Of a DNA stretch of 6,443 bases, positions 1-6,443 are shown piece after piece. The notes under the pieces were generated by a model. It ran no database searches. It was not told where the DNA came from and saw only the letters and a list, made by a program, of their open reading frames with translations. Origin of the DNA: Verrucomicrobiota bacterium (GTDB lineage Bacteria > Verrucomicrobiota > Verrucomicrobiia > Chthoniobacterales > UBA10450); assembly GCA_003219995.1 (NCBI GenBank), contig QHRC01000114.1, forward strand, positions 3,543 through 9,985, written 5' to 3'. Each line of letters begins with the position of its first letter. Within the stretch, counting starts at the first letter, position 1. The position numbers and the translations under genes are program-made.

Positions 1-3000
1 GCTGAATCCCTCCTGTTTCTTCGCGTCTTTCAAGTACTCGCGAATCTTGGACTCCGTGATACCATCGAAGACTGGGGTCGCAACCTTGAATCCAAGCGCT
101 TTCGCCGCGACGCCGAGGTGCGTCTCGAGAACCTGACCCACATTCATTCGGCTTGGCACGCCCAGCGGATTGAGCACAATCTCCACCGGTGTTCCGTCGG
201 CCAAGAATGGCATGTCTTCTTCCGGGACAATGCGGGCGACCACGCCCTTGTTTCCGTGGCGTCCGGCCATTTTGTCGCCGACGCTCAACTTGCGCTTGCT
301 TGCGATGTAAACTTTGACCTGCTTGATGATGCCAGGATCGATGTCGTCTCCGCTTTCGACGCGATCCATCGAGCGCTCGCGTTCGAGTTCAAGCTCGGCG
401 AACTTATGTTCGTAGGAAGCGATGATCTCCCGGATTTTGTTCCGGATCGGGCTCGGGTCGATCTCGATATGGTCGTAAACGTTGGCCAGTTTGCGCAGCA
501 GCGTCTTGGTGATTTTGCGATTGGCCGGAATGATGATCTCGCCGGTCACAGCATTGACAACATCAAGCGGAATTTTTTCGCCGAGCAAAATGTTCGAAAG
601 CGAATCGGTCAGTTGCTCGGTCAATTCTTCTTTCTTCCTGCGATGATCTTCGGTGATCGCTTTGAGCTGCTTTTTTGTTTCTGTCGGCGTGAGTTTCTCG
701 CGCGAAACTTCGCGGCGTGAAGAAACTTTTACATCCATAACAATCCCGTAAGTCCCCGACGGGACGGTAAGAGACGTGTCTTTTACGTCGGCAGCTTTTT
801 CGCCAAAAATTGCGCGAAGGAGGCGCTCTTCCGGGGCAAGCTCGGTCTCGCTCTTGGGCGTGATTTTACCGACGAGAATATCGCCCGGCTTTACTTCCGC
901 GCCGACCCGCACCACGCCATCGGAGCCGAGATTGCGCAGTGCTTCTTCGCTGACATTGGGAATGTCGCGCGTGATTTCTTCCGGGCCGAGCTTGGTATCG
1001 CGCGCGCCAATTTCAAATTCGTCGATGTGGATGGATGTGTAGATGTCCTCTTTCACGACCTTCTCCGAGATCATGATGGCGTCTTCGAAGTTGTAACCGT
1101 TCCACGGCATGAACGCGACGAGCACATTGCGCCCGAGGGCGAGTTCGCCATGATCGGTATTCGGACCGTCGGCTATGATCTGTCCCTTTTTCACATGCTG
1201 GCCTTTATGGACAATCGGCTTCTGATTGACGCACGTGCCGGCGTTTGAACGCATGAATTTTCGCAGGTCGTAAACATGAACTCCAGCTTCTGCATCGGTC
1301 TTTAACTTTCTTTTTCCTTCCGGCAGATGCCCGTCTTTGGTGACAATAATGTGGTCTGCCGTGACCGAAGCGACTTTGCCGCCTTCCGTGGCCAGAACGA
1401 CGGCATGTGAGTCGCGCGCCACTTTGGCTTCCAAGCCCGTTCCCACGAGCGGCGTCTCCGAAACAATGAGCGGAACACCCTGGCGTTGCATGTTGGAACC
1501 CATCAACGCGCGGTTCGCGTCGTCATGTTCAAGAAAGGGAATGAGGCCGGCCGCAACTGACACAAGTTGCTTCGGCGACACATCCATGTAGTGCACTTTC
1601 CCCGGATCGACTTCGAGAAAGTCGCCTCGATAGCGGACTGAGACTTTCTCGCCCGTAAAATGTCCTCGACCGTCAATCGGCGCATTTGCCTGCGCGACAA
1701 GGAAATTTTCCTCGCGATCGCCCGTGAGGTAATCAACCTGGTCCGTCACGCGACCCTTCTCGACTTTTCGATAGGGCGTCTCGATGAAACCAAATTCATT
1801 GATGCGCGCAAACGTGCTCATCGAGCTAATCAGGCCAATGTTGGGACCTTCCGGCGTCTCGATCGGACAAATGCGGCCATAATGCGAAGGATGAACATCG
1901 CGCACTTCGAATCCGGCACGATCACGCGAAAGGCCACCCGGCCCGAGTGCTGACAAACGACGTTTGTGCGTCAACTCGGCGAGCGGATTCGTTTGATCCA
2001 TGAACTGCGAAAGCTGGGAGCGGCCAAAGAAATCGCGGATGACCGCGCTCAGCGCCTTCGGATTGATTAGCTTTTGCGGCGTCATCCCATCGACATTGAT
2101 GTCAAACAGCGTCATCCGTTCTTTCACGAGGCGCTCGGTGCGCGCGAGACCGACGCGGCATTGGTTGGCCAGCAATTCGCCGACCGTGCGCACGCGACGA
2201 CTCCCGAGATGATCGATGTCGTCGAGCGTGCCTTCACCGCGGCGCAGGCTGATCAAATACTTGATCGCGGCAATGAAATCCTTGTCCGTTAAGATGCGCT
2301 CGCCCAGATCGACATCGAGCCCAAGTTTTTGGTTGAGCTTGTAACGGCCAACGCGACCGAGATCATATTTTTTCGGATCGAAGAAGAGGCGTTTCAGTAA
2401 AGCGCGGGCATTCGCTACCGTCGGTGGATCGCCAGGCCGAAGGCGTCGATAAATATCTTTGAGCGCTTCCTCCTGGTCGTGCGCCGGATCTTTCCGGAGC
2501 GCTTTCACCACCGTGTCGTCGTGCGAAATATCGATGACTTTAACCTCGCGAATTTTTAGGCCCATGATCTGACGGACCGTTGCCAGAGTGAGCGGTTCGA
2601 ACGCGCGCGCGACCGTCACCTCACCGTCGCGGATTTCCGCCGTCAGCACCTTGGTCGCAAGCTTCTCTTCATCGAGTTTCTCGCTCAGCTTAAGATTCTC
2701 GATGTTGTAAAAAAGCTTGATGACTTCTTCGTCCGGGCCATACCCGAGAGCTCGCAGAAACGTTGTCGCGAGAAACTTCCGGCGGCGCTTGCGACGATCG
2801 AGATAAATGTAAAGCAAATCGGCCGTATCAAATTGCACTTCGATCCAGGAGCCGCGATCGGGTATGATGCGGAAGCTGTAGAGCACCTTGCCGTTCAAGT
2901 GAACGCTGGATTCGAAAGCGATACCCGGAGAACGGTGCAGTTGGCTCACAACCACGCGCTCGGCACCATTGATCACGAAAGTCCCCTGCGGCGTCATCAG

Positions 3001-3357
3001 CGGGATCTCGCCCATGTAAACTTTCTCTTCCTTCGTGCCTTTTTCCTCGCGTAATTGAAATGTGACGTGTAGCGGCGCGCTGTAAGTCTGCCCTTCACGC
3101 TGGGCTTCCAGCGCCGCCAACTTCGGCTCGCCAATTTCATAATGGCCGAAATCGAGGACAGCCTTCTCGTCGTAGCTCTCGATCGGAAAAACCTCTTTGA
3201 AGACGGCCTGCAATCCGTAATTCCTCCGCTTGGAAAACGGCACATCCTTCTGGAGAAAATCGATATACGAATTGAGCTGGACCTCGATCAGGTTCGGCGG
3301 CTCTATACCTTCTTTGATGGTTCCGAAGTGGATGCGTTCCGAATTTCGTTCTGACAT
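1..3357 (-). CDS. rpoB: DNA-directed RNA polymerase subunit beta (3' end outside window)
   Basis: This is the catalytic beta subunit of RNA polymerase, which forms half of the active-site cleft and the rifamycin pocket. 1,119 codons are open without a stop, and the C-terminal end lies beyond the left edge. The start is ATG at 3357-3355 ([12 protein letters not shown]); GTG at 3363 is an in-frame alternative, and no clear Shine-Dalgarno precedes either. Visible landmarks include [10 protein letters not shown] and [19 protein letters not shown] near the N-terminus. The rifamycin region is [27 protein letters not shown], with D454, H464 and S469 matching E. coli D516, H526 and S531. The active-site segment is [12 protein letters not shown], with K1029 and K1037 matching E. 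coli K1065 and K1073. The protein is about 60 residues shorter than E. coli before the Rif region, so it probably lacks the large E. coli lobe insertion. A charged, probably coiled-coil insertion at about residues 878-1002 corresponds to the second E. coli insertion and is about 20 residues longer. rpoC would be expected next. Confidence 0.98.
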   Translation of the reverse strand, partial: MSERNSERIHFGTIKEGIEPPNLIEVQLNSYIDFLQKDVPFSKRRNYGLQAVFKEVFPIESYDEKAVLDFGHYEIGEPKLAALEAQREGQTYSAPLHVTFQLREEKGTKEEKVYMGEIPLMTPQGTFVINGAERVVVSQLHRSPGIAFESSVHLNGKVLYSFRIIPDRGSWIEVQFDTADLLYIYLDRRKRRRKFLATTFLRALGYGPDEEVIKLFYNIENLKLSEKLDEEKLATKVLTAEIRDGEVTVARAFEPLTLATVRQIMGLKIREVKVIDISHDDTVVKALRKDPAHDQEEALKDIYRRLRPGDPPTVANARALLKRLFFDPKKYDLGRVGRYKLNQKLGLDVDLGERILTDKDFIAAIKYLISLRRGEGTLDDIDHLGSRRVRTVGELLANQCRVGLARTERLVKERMTLFDINVDGMTPQKLINPKALSAVIRDFFGRSQLSQFMDQTNPLAELTHKRRLSALGPGGLSRDRAGFEVRDVHPSHYGRICPIETPEGPNIGLISSMSTFARINEFGFIETPYRKVEKGRVTDQVDYLTGDREENFLVAQANAPIDGRGHFTGEKVSVRYRGDFLEVDPGKVHYMDVSPKQLVSVAAGLIPFLEHDDANRALMGSNMQRQGVPLIVSETPLVGTGLEAKVARDSHAVVLATEGGKVASVTADHIIVTKDGHLPEGKRKLKTDAEAGVHVYDLRKFMRSNAGTCVNQKPIVHKGQHVKKGQIIADGPNTDHGELALGRNVLVAFMPWNGYNFEDAIMISEKVVKEDIYTSIHIDEFEIGARDTKLGPEEITRDIPNVSEEALRNLGSDGVVRVGAEVKPGDILVGKITPKSETELAPEERLLRAIFGEKAADVKDTSLTVPSGTYGIVMDVKVSSRREVSREKLTPTETKKQLKAITEDHRRKKEELTEQLTDSLSNILLGEKIPLDVVNAVTGEIIIPANRKITKTLLRKLANVYDHIEIDPSPIRNKIREIIASYEHKFAELELERERSMDRVESGDDIDPGIIKQVKVYIASKRKLSVGDKMAGRHGNKGVVARIVPEEDMPFLADGTPVEIVLNPLGVPSRMNVGQVLETHLGVAAKALGFKVATPVFDGITESKIREYLKDAKKQEGFS

Positions 3358-3453
3358 AATCACTAGACCAAGGGTTCAACCTCGCGCCAACCACCATAAA
3401 TAGCGGCCGCCGCAGGCAAGATTTTCACGCGACCGACGGCGAGCGAGGGGCGC

Positions 3454-3481
3454 AAAAACGACAGCAAAACAGCGGTCTGTC
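3454..3481 (-). terminator. Candidate weak attenuator before rpoB
   Basis: In the mRNA sense GACAG (3481-3477) can pair with CTGTC (3464-3460) across a 12-nt loop, followed by G and five T (3458-3454). The stem has only 5 bp, so complete termination is unlikely. Partial termination would lower rpoBC expression relative to the ribosomal proteins, as the rplL-rpoB attenuator does in E. coli. The position supports that role; the structure alone is weak. Confidence 0.3.
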
Positions 3482-3615
3482 AAATTGACCTCACACCGTT
3501 TTGTTGCCAGTTCCTTCTTTTGCCGTCGAGCGCCGGGTTAAAAATAAGTCTGCCTACTTCTAACAGAAAACCACTTTAACCGAAAACGCCGGCCGCGCAA
3601 GTGGTCTTTGCGCGC

Positions 3616-3694
3616 TGTAGTCGCCCCGCTCTGCCGGGGCGATGTTCTTTTACACCGCAATCCAGAACACGGCGGCAGGAGCGCCGTGGCTACA
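3616..3694. repeat. REP-like inverted doublet (two GTAG-headed hairpins)
   Basis: Two hairpins face each other 8 nt after the rplL stop codon. The minus-strand arm (3694-3664) reads TGTAG, then stem CACGGCG/CGCCGTG (3688-3682 with 3674-3668), then TTCT. The plus-strand arm (3616-3648) reads TGTAG, then stem TCGCCCCG/CGGGGCGA (3621-3628 with 3635-3642), then TGTTCT. Aligned in the same sense, the arms share the TGTAG head, a CGCTC-TGCCG core around the loop and a GTTCT tail, while most stem bases differ but remain paired. A GTAG head followed by a palindrome, in inverted pairs, is the signature of REP/REPIN elements moved by RAYT (Y1 tyrosine) transposases. In the transcript both form strong hairpins that could protect the rplL 3' end or slow polymerase. 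Neither has a good T-run on the minus strand. Copy number in the genome is unknown. Confidence 0.6.
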
Positions 3695-3701
3695 AAGTCA
3701 A

Positions 3702-4100
3702 CTACTTGATCTCGACCTTTGCACCGGCTGCTTCGATCTTTTTCTTGATCTCTTCGGCCTCCTCCTTGGTCACGCCTTCCTTGATTGTTTTGGGAGCTCC
3801 TTCGACCAGCGCCTTCGCTTCGGCCAGACCCAGTCCGGGCACAGCGGCACGGACTTCCTTAATCACGCCAATCTTATTCGAGCCCATTTCCTTCAGAATC
3901 ACTTCGAAAGTGCTTTTTTCTTCAGCTGGAGCCGCCGCTGCACCTCCGCCGGCTGCTCCCGCCGCAGCCGGACCAGCCGCCACCGCGACCGGAGCCGCCG
4001 CGCTCACTCCCCATTTTTCTTCAAGCTGCTTTACCAAACCGGCAATCTCGAGCACGGACAAGCCGCTGAGTTGCTCCACCAATTTATCTGTGTCTGCCAT
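3702..4100 (-). CDS. rplL: 50S ribosomal protein L7/L12
   Basis: This is the multicopy stalk protein that recruits and stimulates the translational GTPases. It has 132 residues, slightly more than the E. coli protein (about 120). Residues 1-33 form the N-terminal dimerisation and L10-binding domain ([20 protein letters not shown]...). Residues 34-59 are an Ala/Gly/Pro hinge. From about residue 60 comes the globular C-terminal domain with the [10 protein letters not shown] motif, residues 75-84. The usual TGLGLKEAK is [10 protein letters not shown] (87-96): one residue longer, with Ala in place of the Lys that helps contact elongation factors in E. coli. The ATG at 4100 is chosen because GGAGGA lies 8 nt upstream; an in-frame upstream ATG at 4160 would add 20 atypical residues and falls within the hairpin region. 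The stop is TAG. The gene follows rplJ by 117 nt and precedes the rpoB leader. Confidence 0.97.
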   Translation of the reverse strand: MADTDKLVEQLSGLSVLEIAGLVKQLEEKWGVSAAAPVAVAAGPAAAGAAGGGAAAAPAEEKSTFEVILKEMGSNKIGVIKEVRAAVPGLGLAEAKALVEGAPKTIKEGVTKEEAEEIKKKIEAAGAKVEIK

Positions 4101-4108
4101 TTTTTGTT

Positions 4109-4114
4109 TCCTCC
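4109..4114 (-). promoter_or_regulatory. Strong Shine-Dalgarno of rplL
   Basis: GGAGGA sits 8 nt upstream of the rplL ATG, followed by an A-rich spacer. It is the only near-consensus, well-spaced ribosome binding site in this cluster and fixes the rplL start. Strong initiation fits the need for several L7/L12 copies per L10. Confidence 0.88.
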
Positions 4115-4124
4115 AATTGCCGCC

Positions 4125-4164
4125 TCCGAAAGCCTTCGGAAATTTAAAGCCGATAGCCATCGGC
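4125..4164 (-). repeat. Twin hairpins with identical GGCT loops upstream of rplL
   Basis: In the mRNA sense two perfect 6-bp hairpins follow each other: GCCGAT-GGCT-ATCGGC (4164-4149) and TCCGAA-GGCT-TTCGGA (4140-4125), separated by TTTAAATT. Their 14-nt cores follow CCGAWGGCTWTCGG. The two W positions change together (T with A in one, A with T in the other), so the stem is kept. The second hairpin ends 10 nt before the rplL Shine-Dalgarno. They may keep the binding site open, slow ribosomes or nucleases between rplJ and rplL, or be a tandem palindromic repeat. A third, weaker stem, GTTCG/CGAAC, lies at 4186-4207. Confidence 0.6.
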
Positions 4165-4217
4165 CCGGACAGTTTTTGTTTTGCTGTTCGTGCGGCATTG
4201 GCCGAACGAAAATTCTC

Positions 4218-4748
4218 TTATGTCGCTGCCTCCGCTGGTTCCTTTTTCTGCGCCTTGGCGTTTAACAATCTCGCCAATGCAGAGGCCGGTTCGTTCAGCA
4301 AACGCACCAGTTTTGTTGCCGGCGACAAAAACAAGCCGAGTAACTGCGACTGCAAAACCTCACGCGAAGGCAAATCCGCCAGCGCTTCCAAATCCGCGCT
4401 CGAAAGAATCGCGCGGTCCACCAGGCCGATCTTCAATGCGGCGATTTTAAACTCCTTCGCGAACGTCTTTAAAATCTTCGCCACCGGCGCCACATCTTTC
4501 TCGCCGGTCACAACCGCTGTCTGACCGACCAATTTGTCCCCCACGTCCGGCAAGCCGGAATCAACCATCGCGCGCTTGAGAAAATTGTTTTTCACGACGT
4601 GCACTTCCGCGCCAACCGGACCGAGCCGAGTCCGCAATTCGCCAAAATTATCCACCTTCATGCGCTGATAATCGGTCACGAGCATGAATGGCGAGCGCTT
4701 CAACTTCTCGGAAAGATCTGAAACGATGCTGGCTTTTTCTGGTCTCAT
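4218..4748 (-). CDS. rplJ: 50S ribosomal protein L10
   Basis: L10 is the base of the ribosomal stalk: its N-terminal domain binds 23S rRNA with L11 and its C-terminal helix carries the L7/L12 dimers. It has 176 residues, near the family norm (E. coli 165). Typical family features are the N-terminal MRPEKASIVSDLSEKL helix, the TDYQRMKVDNFGELR segment and the VVKNNFLKRA motif near residues 50-60. The C-terminal LLGLFLSPATKLVRLLNEPASALARLL stretch is the long helix expected to bind L12, and the end is charged and Ala-rich. The ATG start lies 16 nt after the rplA stop (TGATGA, two stops in a row). There is no good Shine-Dalgarno in that spacer, so translation may be coupled to rplA. The short spacer leaves no room for the usual L10-binding mRNA leader directly upstream. 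Confidence 0.96.
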   Translation of the reverse strand: MRPEKASIVSDLSEKLKRSPFMLVTDYQRMKVDNFGELRTRLGPVGAEVHVVKNNFLKRAMVDSGLPDVGDKLVGQTAVVTGEKDVAPVAKILKTFAKEFKIAALKIGLVDRAILSSADLEALADLPSREVLQSQLLGLFLSPATKLVRLLNEPASALARLLNAKAQKKEPAEAAT

Positions 4749-4764
4749 ATTGTCGATCTAATCA

Positions 4765-5466
4765 TCAGGTACTCAGATATGGCGCTGGATCGACATGCAC
4801 CCCTGGCGACATCGTCGCACTGAGAGTCACGCCTTCGAGATAGCGTCCCTTGGCTGTAGCTGGCCGCGCCCGTACCACCGCTTCGATCACAGCGTTTCCA
4901 TTCTCGACCAGCGCTTTTTCTTCAAACGAAAATTTTCCTACCGGCACCGCCACGTTACCGTTCTTGTCGAGTTTAAATTCCACGCGGCCGGCTTTCACTT
5001 CCCGCACCGCCTTCGCTGTGTCCTCTGTCACCGTGCCGGTTTTTGGGTTCGGCATCAATCCGCGCGGTCCAAGGACTTTTCCGAGCTTGCGTACTTCCGC
5101 CATTGCCGCTGGCGTGGCAACCGCGACGTCGAAGTCTTGAAATCCTTCCTGACATTTTTGAATCATGTCTTTGAATCCGACGAATTCCGCCCCAGCCTCG
5201 AGCGCTGCCTTCGCCGCCGCGCCTTCCGCAAAAACAAGCACCCGCACGGTTTTGCCGCTCCCATGGGGAAGCGGACAGGTCCCGCGCACCATCTGATCCG
5301 ACTGTTTTGCATCGACACCAAGCCGGAATGAAACGGTCACGGTTTGATCAAACTTCGTCGCAGGCATCTTTTTCAACACCGAGATGGCCTCGGGAAGATT
5401 GTAAACTTCGCTCCGATCGACCTGCTCAGCGGCGGCGCGATAACGTTTGCTACGATTTTGGTGCAT
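4765..5466 (-). CDS. rplA: 50S ribosomal protein L1
   Basis: L1 forms the mobile L1 stalk at the ribosomal E site, helps release deacylated tRNA and in many bacteria represses its own operon by binding mRNA. From the ATG at 5466 it has 233 residues, almost the same as E. coli (234). It opens with the basic MHQNRSKRYRAAAEQVDRS segment. It contains VRGTCPLPHGSGK at about 60-72, the L1 signature GPRGLMPNPKTGTVT at about 133-147, and the C-terminal TLSATMSPGVHVDP (usually SSTMGPGV, so a small variant). A GTG at 5496 would add 10 residues (MGGALGLHKI). GGGAGGGG overlaps that stretch, about 20 nt before the ATG, which is too far for a standard ribosome site, so the start is not certain. rplJ follows after 16 nt. 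rplK, usually just upstream, is absent from the window. Confidence 0.96.
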   Translation of the reverse strand: MHQNRSKRYRAAAEQVDRSEVYNLPEAISVLKKMPATKFDQTVTVSFRLGVDAKQSDQMVRGTCPLPHGSGKTVRVLVFAEGAAAKAALEAGAEFVGFKDMIQKCQEGFQDFDVAVATPAAMAEVRKLGKVLGPRGLMPNPKTGTVTEDTAKAVREVKAGRVEFKLDKNGNVAVPVGKFSFEEKALVENGNAVIEAVVRARPATAKGRYLEGVTLSATMSPGVHVDPAPYLST

Positions 5467-5494
5467 GATTTTGTGCAGTCCAAGCGCCCCTCCC

Positions 5495-5508
5495 ACTTGT
5501 TTTCAAGT
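5495..5508 (-). promoter_or_regulatory. Leader hairpin before rplA
   Basis: ACTTG-AAAA-CAAGT forms a perfect 5-bp hairpin in the transcript, 28 nt before the rplA ATG and directly followed by GGGAGGGG. It could be part of an L1 autoregulatory site or only a short leader stem. I could not match it to the known L1-binding fold. Confidence 0.25.
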
Positions 5509-5560
5509 CGCGAGGCTCCTGCTTAAAATTTTGACCACTCGGCTGAGCGGCGGGATGTCG

Positions 5561-5588
5561 AAACTAGCGGCATTCTTGGCATTGTCAA
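5561..5588 (-). promoter_or_regulatory. Possible promoter for rplA operon
   Basis: A perfect -35 hexamer, TTGACA, lies at 5588-5583 on the minus strand. After 16 nt comes TAGTTT (5566-5561), a poor -10 with 3 of 6 matches. A better -10-like GATAAT lies just upstream near 5605 but has no -35 partner. Since the preceding gene ends at a strong palindrome, a promoter in this gap is expected; its exact place is uncertain. Confidence 0.3.
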
Positions 5589-5645
5589 AGCCAACTTCAT
5601 TATCGCGTACGCTGTTTGACCCGTGACCGAATTCTCGCGCGGGAG

Positions 5646-5676
5646 ATTGACAATTACCGCTGCGCGGATTGTCAAT
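5646..5676 (-). terminator. Strong palindrome after the amidohydrolase gene
   Basis: ATTGACAAT (5646-5654) and ATTGTCAAT (5668-5676) are perfect inverted copies, and inside them CCGC-TGC-GCGG adds four more pairs, giving 13 bp with a 2-nt bulge. The hairpin begins 8 nt after the amidohydrolase TAA, the position of a transcription terminator. No clear T-run follows it on the minus strand (AATTGTCAATCTCCC), so efficiency is doubtful. Both arms also contain TTGACA, one on each strand, so a protein-binding operator is an alternative. Confidence 0.5.
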
Positions 5677-5684
5677 TCGTCTTG

Positions 5685-6443
5685 TTAATCGGCGGGCAGG
5701 TCTATGTTGTCATCTGGTACGGCGGCGGTTCGCGGAGTGACCGGGCCGTTGCGAATGATCTTGCCGTCCTTCATGACGAATGAAACGCGTTCCGTCGCGG
5801 TGATATCAGCGGTGGGATCGCCTGGCATCGCGACGATGTCGGCACGTTTTCCTTTTTCAAGCGTGCCAACAGCTTGCGCGATGCCTAACAAATCCGCGTC
5901 ATTCGAAGTTCCAGTTCTTAATGCATCGATCGGTTGCATGCCCAGGCCCACCATCAACGCAAATTCCTTCGCGTTATCGCCGTGCGGAAAAACTCCCGCG
6001 TCCGTCCCGAGCGCAATCTTCACGCCCATTTTCACCGCATTACGAAACATATCCGAGCGCGCCGCGCCTGCCGCTCTCGCTTTTGCCTGCAGCGCCGGCG
6101 GATAACTGTCGATCTTGCCCATGATGTACTCCGTCGCCATCAACGTGGGCACGAGATAAGTGCCTTTCGCTTTCATTAATTGCAGCGTCTCCGGTTTCAT
6201 AAACGAACCGTGCTCGATGGAGTCCACACCCGCTTCAATCGCTTCCCGCGCTGCTTGATCGCCGTGACAATGCACCGCCACTTTTTTGCGCAGACGATGC
6301 GACTCATCGACCAGCGCCGCCATTTCCGCCGGCGTAAACTGCGGGGTGTCCACTTCATCGGCGAGGGAGAGCACGCCGCCGGAGACCGCGGCTTTAATCA
6401 CATTCGCGCCGTTCTTGACTTCGAATCGAACCGCTTTACGAAT
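5685..6443 (-). CDS. Metal-dependent amidohydrolase, C-terminal part (5' end outside window)
   Basis: 252 residues of an amidohydrolase-superfamily enzyme, open to the right edge. The sequence resembles the imidazolonepropionase-like / Xaa-Pro dipeptidase branch, which hydrolyses amide or dipeptide bonds with one or two metal ions. Visible features in order are GANVIKAAVSGGVLS, whose Lys (codon 6393-6395) fits the carboxylated metal-bridging lysine; VAVHCHG (His codons 6272-6270 and 6266-6264); SIEHGS (His codon 6212-6210); and LGTDAGVFPHG, whose Asp (codon 6002-6000) is the expected catalytic residue. The C-terminal VGTLEKGKRADIVAMPGDPTADI and VMKDGKIIRNG segments form the usual beta-sandwich end. 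The N-terminal HxH motif and any signal peptide lie outside the window. The frame continues upstream of a GTG at 6401, so that codon is not the start. The substrate cannot be told from the sequence. Its stop is followed by a palindrome, which suggests a unit separate from rplA. Confidence 0.9.
   Translation of the reverse strand: MRKAVRFEVKNGANVIKAAVSGGVLSLADEVDTPQFTPAEMAALVDESHRLRKKVAVHCHGDQAAREAIEAGVDSIEHGSFMKPETLQLMKAKGTYLVPTLMATEYIMGKIDSYPPALQAKARAAGAARSDMFRNAVKMGVKIALGTDAGVFPHGDNAKEFALMVGLGMQPIDALRTGTSNDADLLGIAQAVGTLEKGKRADIVAMPGDPTADITATERVSFVMKDGKIIRNGPVTPRTAAVPDDNIDLPAD

Larger units (their letters stand above)
3358..3701 (-). other. rplL-rpoB intergenic region (untranslated leader of rpoB)
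   Basis: These 344 nt have no credible gene. In transcription order they contain a REP-like inverted hairpin pair just after the rplL stop (3694-3616), an AT-rich stretch around 3590-3535, a small hairpin followed by five T (3481-3454) and a GC-rich stretch containing GCGGCCGC near 3403. In E. coli the equivalent spacer holds an attenuator and an RNase III site, so a long untranslated spacer here is not odd in itself. A TTGACA occurs at 3483-3478, but no convincing -10 hexamer follows it, so I do not call an rpoB promoter. Confidence 0.7.

Noticed and set aside
118..720. Plus-strand open frame of 200 codons opposite rpoB
   Set aside because: It is the complement of the highly conserved rpoB active-site region; codon bias on the sense strand explains the lack of stops.
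3478..3483. TTGACA as a promoter for rpoB
   Set aside because: No -10-like hexamer occurs at 15-19 nt; the spacing leads to CGTTTT or similar.
3434..3528. Long-range pairing CGACGGC with GCCGTCG in the rplL-rpoB gap
   Set aside because: A 7-bp complement separated by about 80 nt is expected several times by chance in a region of this length.
3616..3648. Plus-strand intrinsic terminator (8-bp hairpin followed by TGTTCTTTT)
   Set aside because: There is no plus-strand gene to terminate, and the T-tract is interrupted; the shared head, core and tail with the neighbouring hairpin favour a REP-like arm.
4101..4160. Longer rplL start at ATG 4160
   Set aside because: It adds 20 residues unlike any L7/L12, passes through the twin hairpins, and ignores the ideal GGAGGA before the ATG at 4100.
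3601..4524. Plus-strand open frame of 307 codons across rplL and rplJ
   Set aside because: It is antisense to two certain ribosomal protein genes, has low-complexity Ala/Pro/Ser composition that mirrors the L7/L12 hinge, and resembles no known protein.
5467..5684. Remnant of rplK between the amidohydrolase and rplA
   Set aside because: No frame shows L11-like motifs; the stretch is non-coding with palindromes.

Overview
All recognisable genes lie on the minus strand and read right to left. The core is the ribosomal-stalk and RNA polymerase cluster rplA (L1), rplJ (L10), rplL (L7/L12), rpoB (RNA polymerase beta), followed by the left edge of the window, which cuts off the last part of rpoB. 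To the right of rplA, after a 218-nt gap, is the C-terminal part of a metal-dependent amidohydrolase in the same orientation, cut by the right edge. RpoB and L7/L12 look like those of Verrucomicrobiota, perhaps a soil Chthoniobacterales or Udaeobacter-like lineage. This placement rests on remembered family resemblance, not on a search.

Layout from high to low coordinates (direction of transcription): amidohydrolase fragment (6443-5685); a gap with a strong palindrome next to its stop and a possible weak promoter and leader hairpin before rplA; rplA (5466-4765); 16 nt; rplJ (4748-4218); a 117-nt spacer with two near-identical hairpins and a strong Shine-Dalgarno; rplL (4100-3702); a 344-nt gap that opens with two inverted GTAG-headed hairpins (a REP-like doublet) and also holds a small attenuator-like hairpin; rpoB (3357-1, 1,119 codons, no stop).

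The four core genes supply the L1 stalk, the L10-L12 GTPase-recruiting stalk and the catalytic beta subunit. The coding sequences are ordinary and intact. The interesting material is between them: a REP-like inverted pair just after rplL, a twin hairpin with a compensatory base-pair change just before the rplL ribosome binding site, and the lack of rplK upstream of rplA, where most bacteria have it. I found no CRISPR array, tRNA, rRNA, transposase gene or novel protein system.
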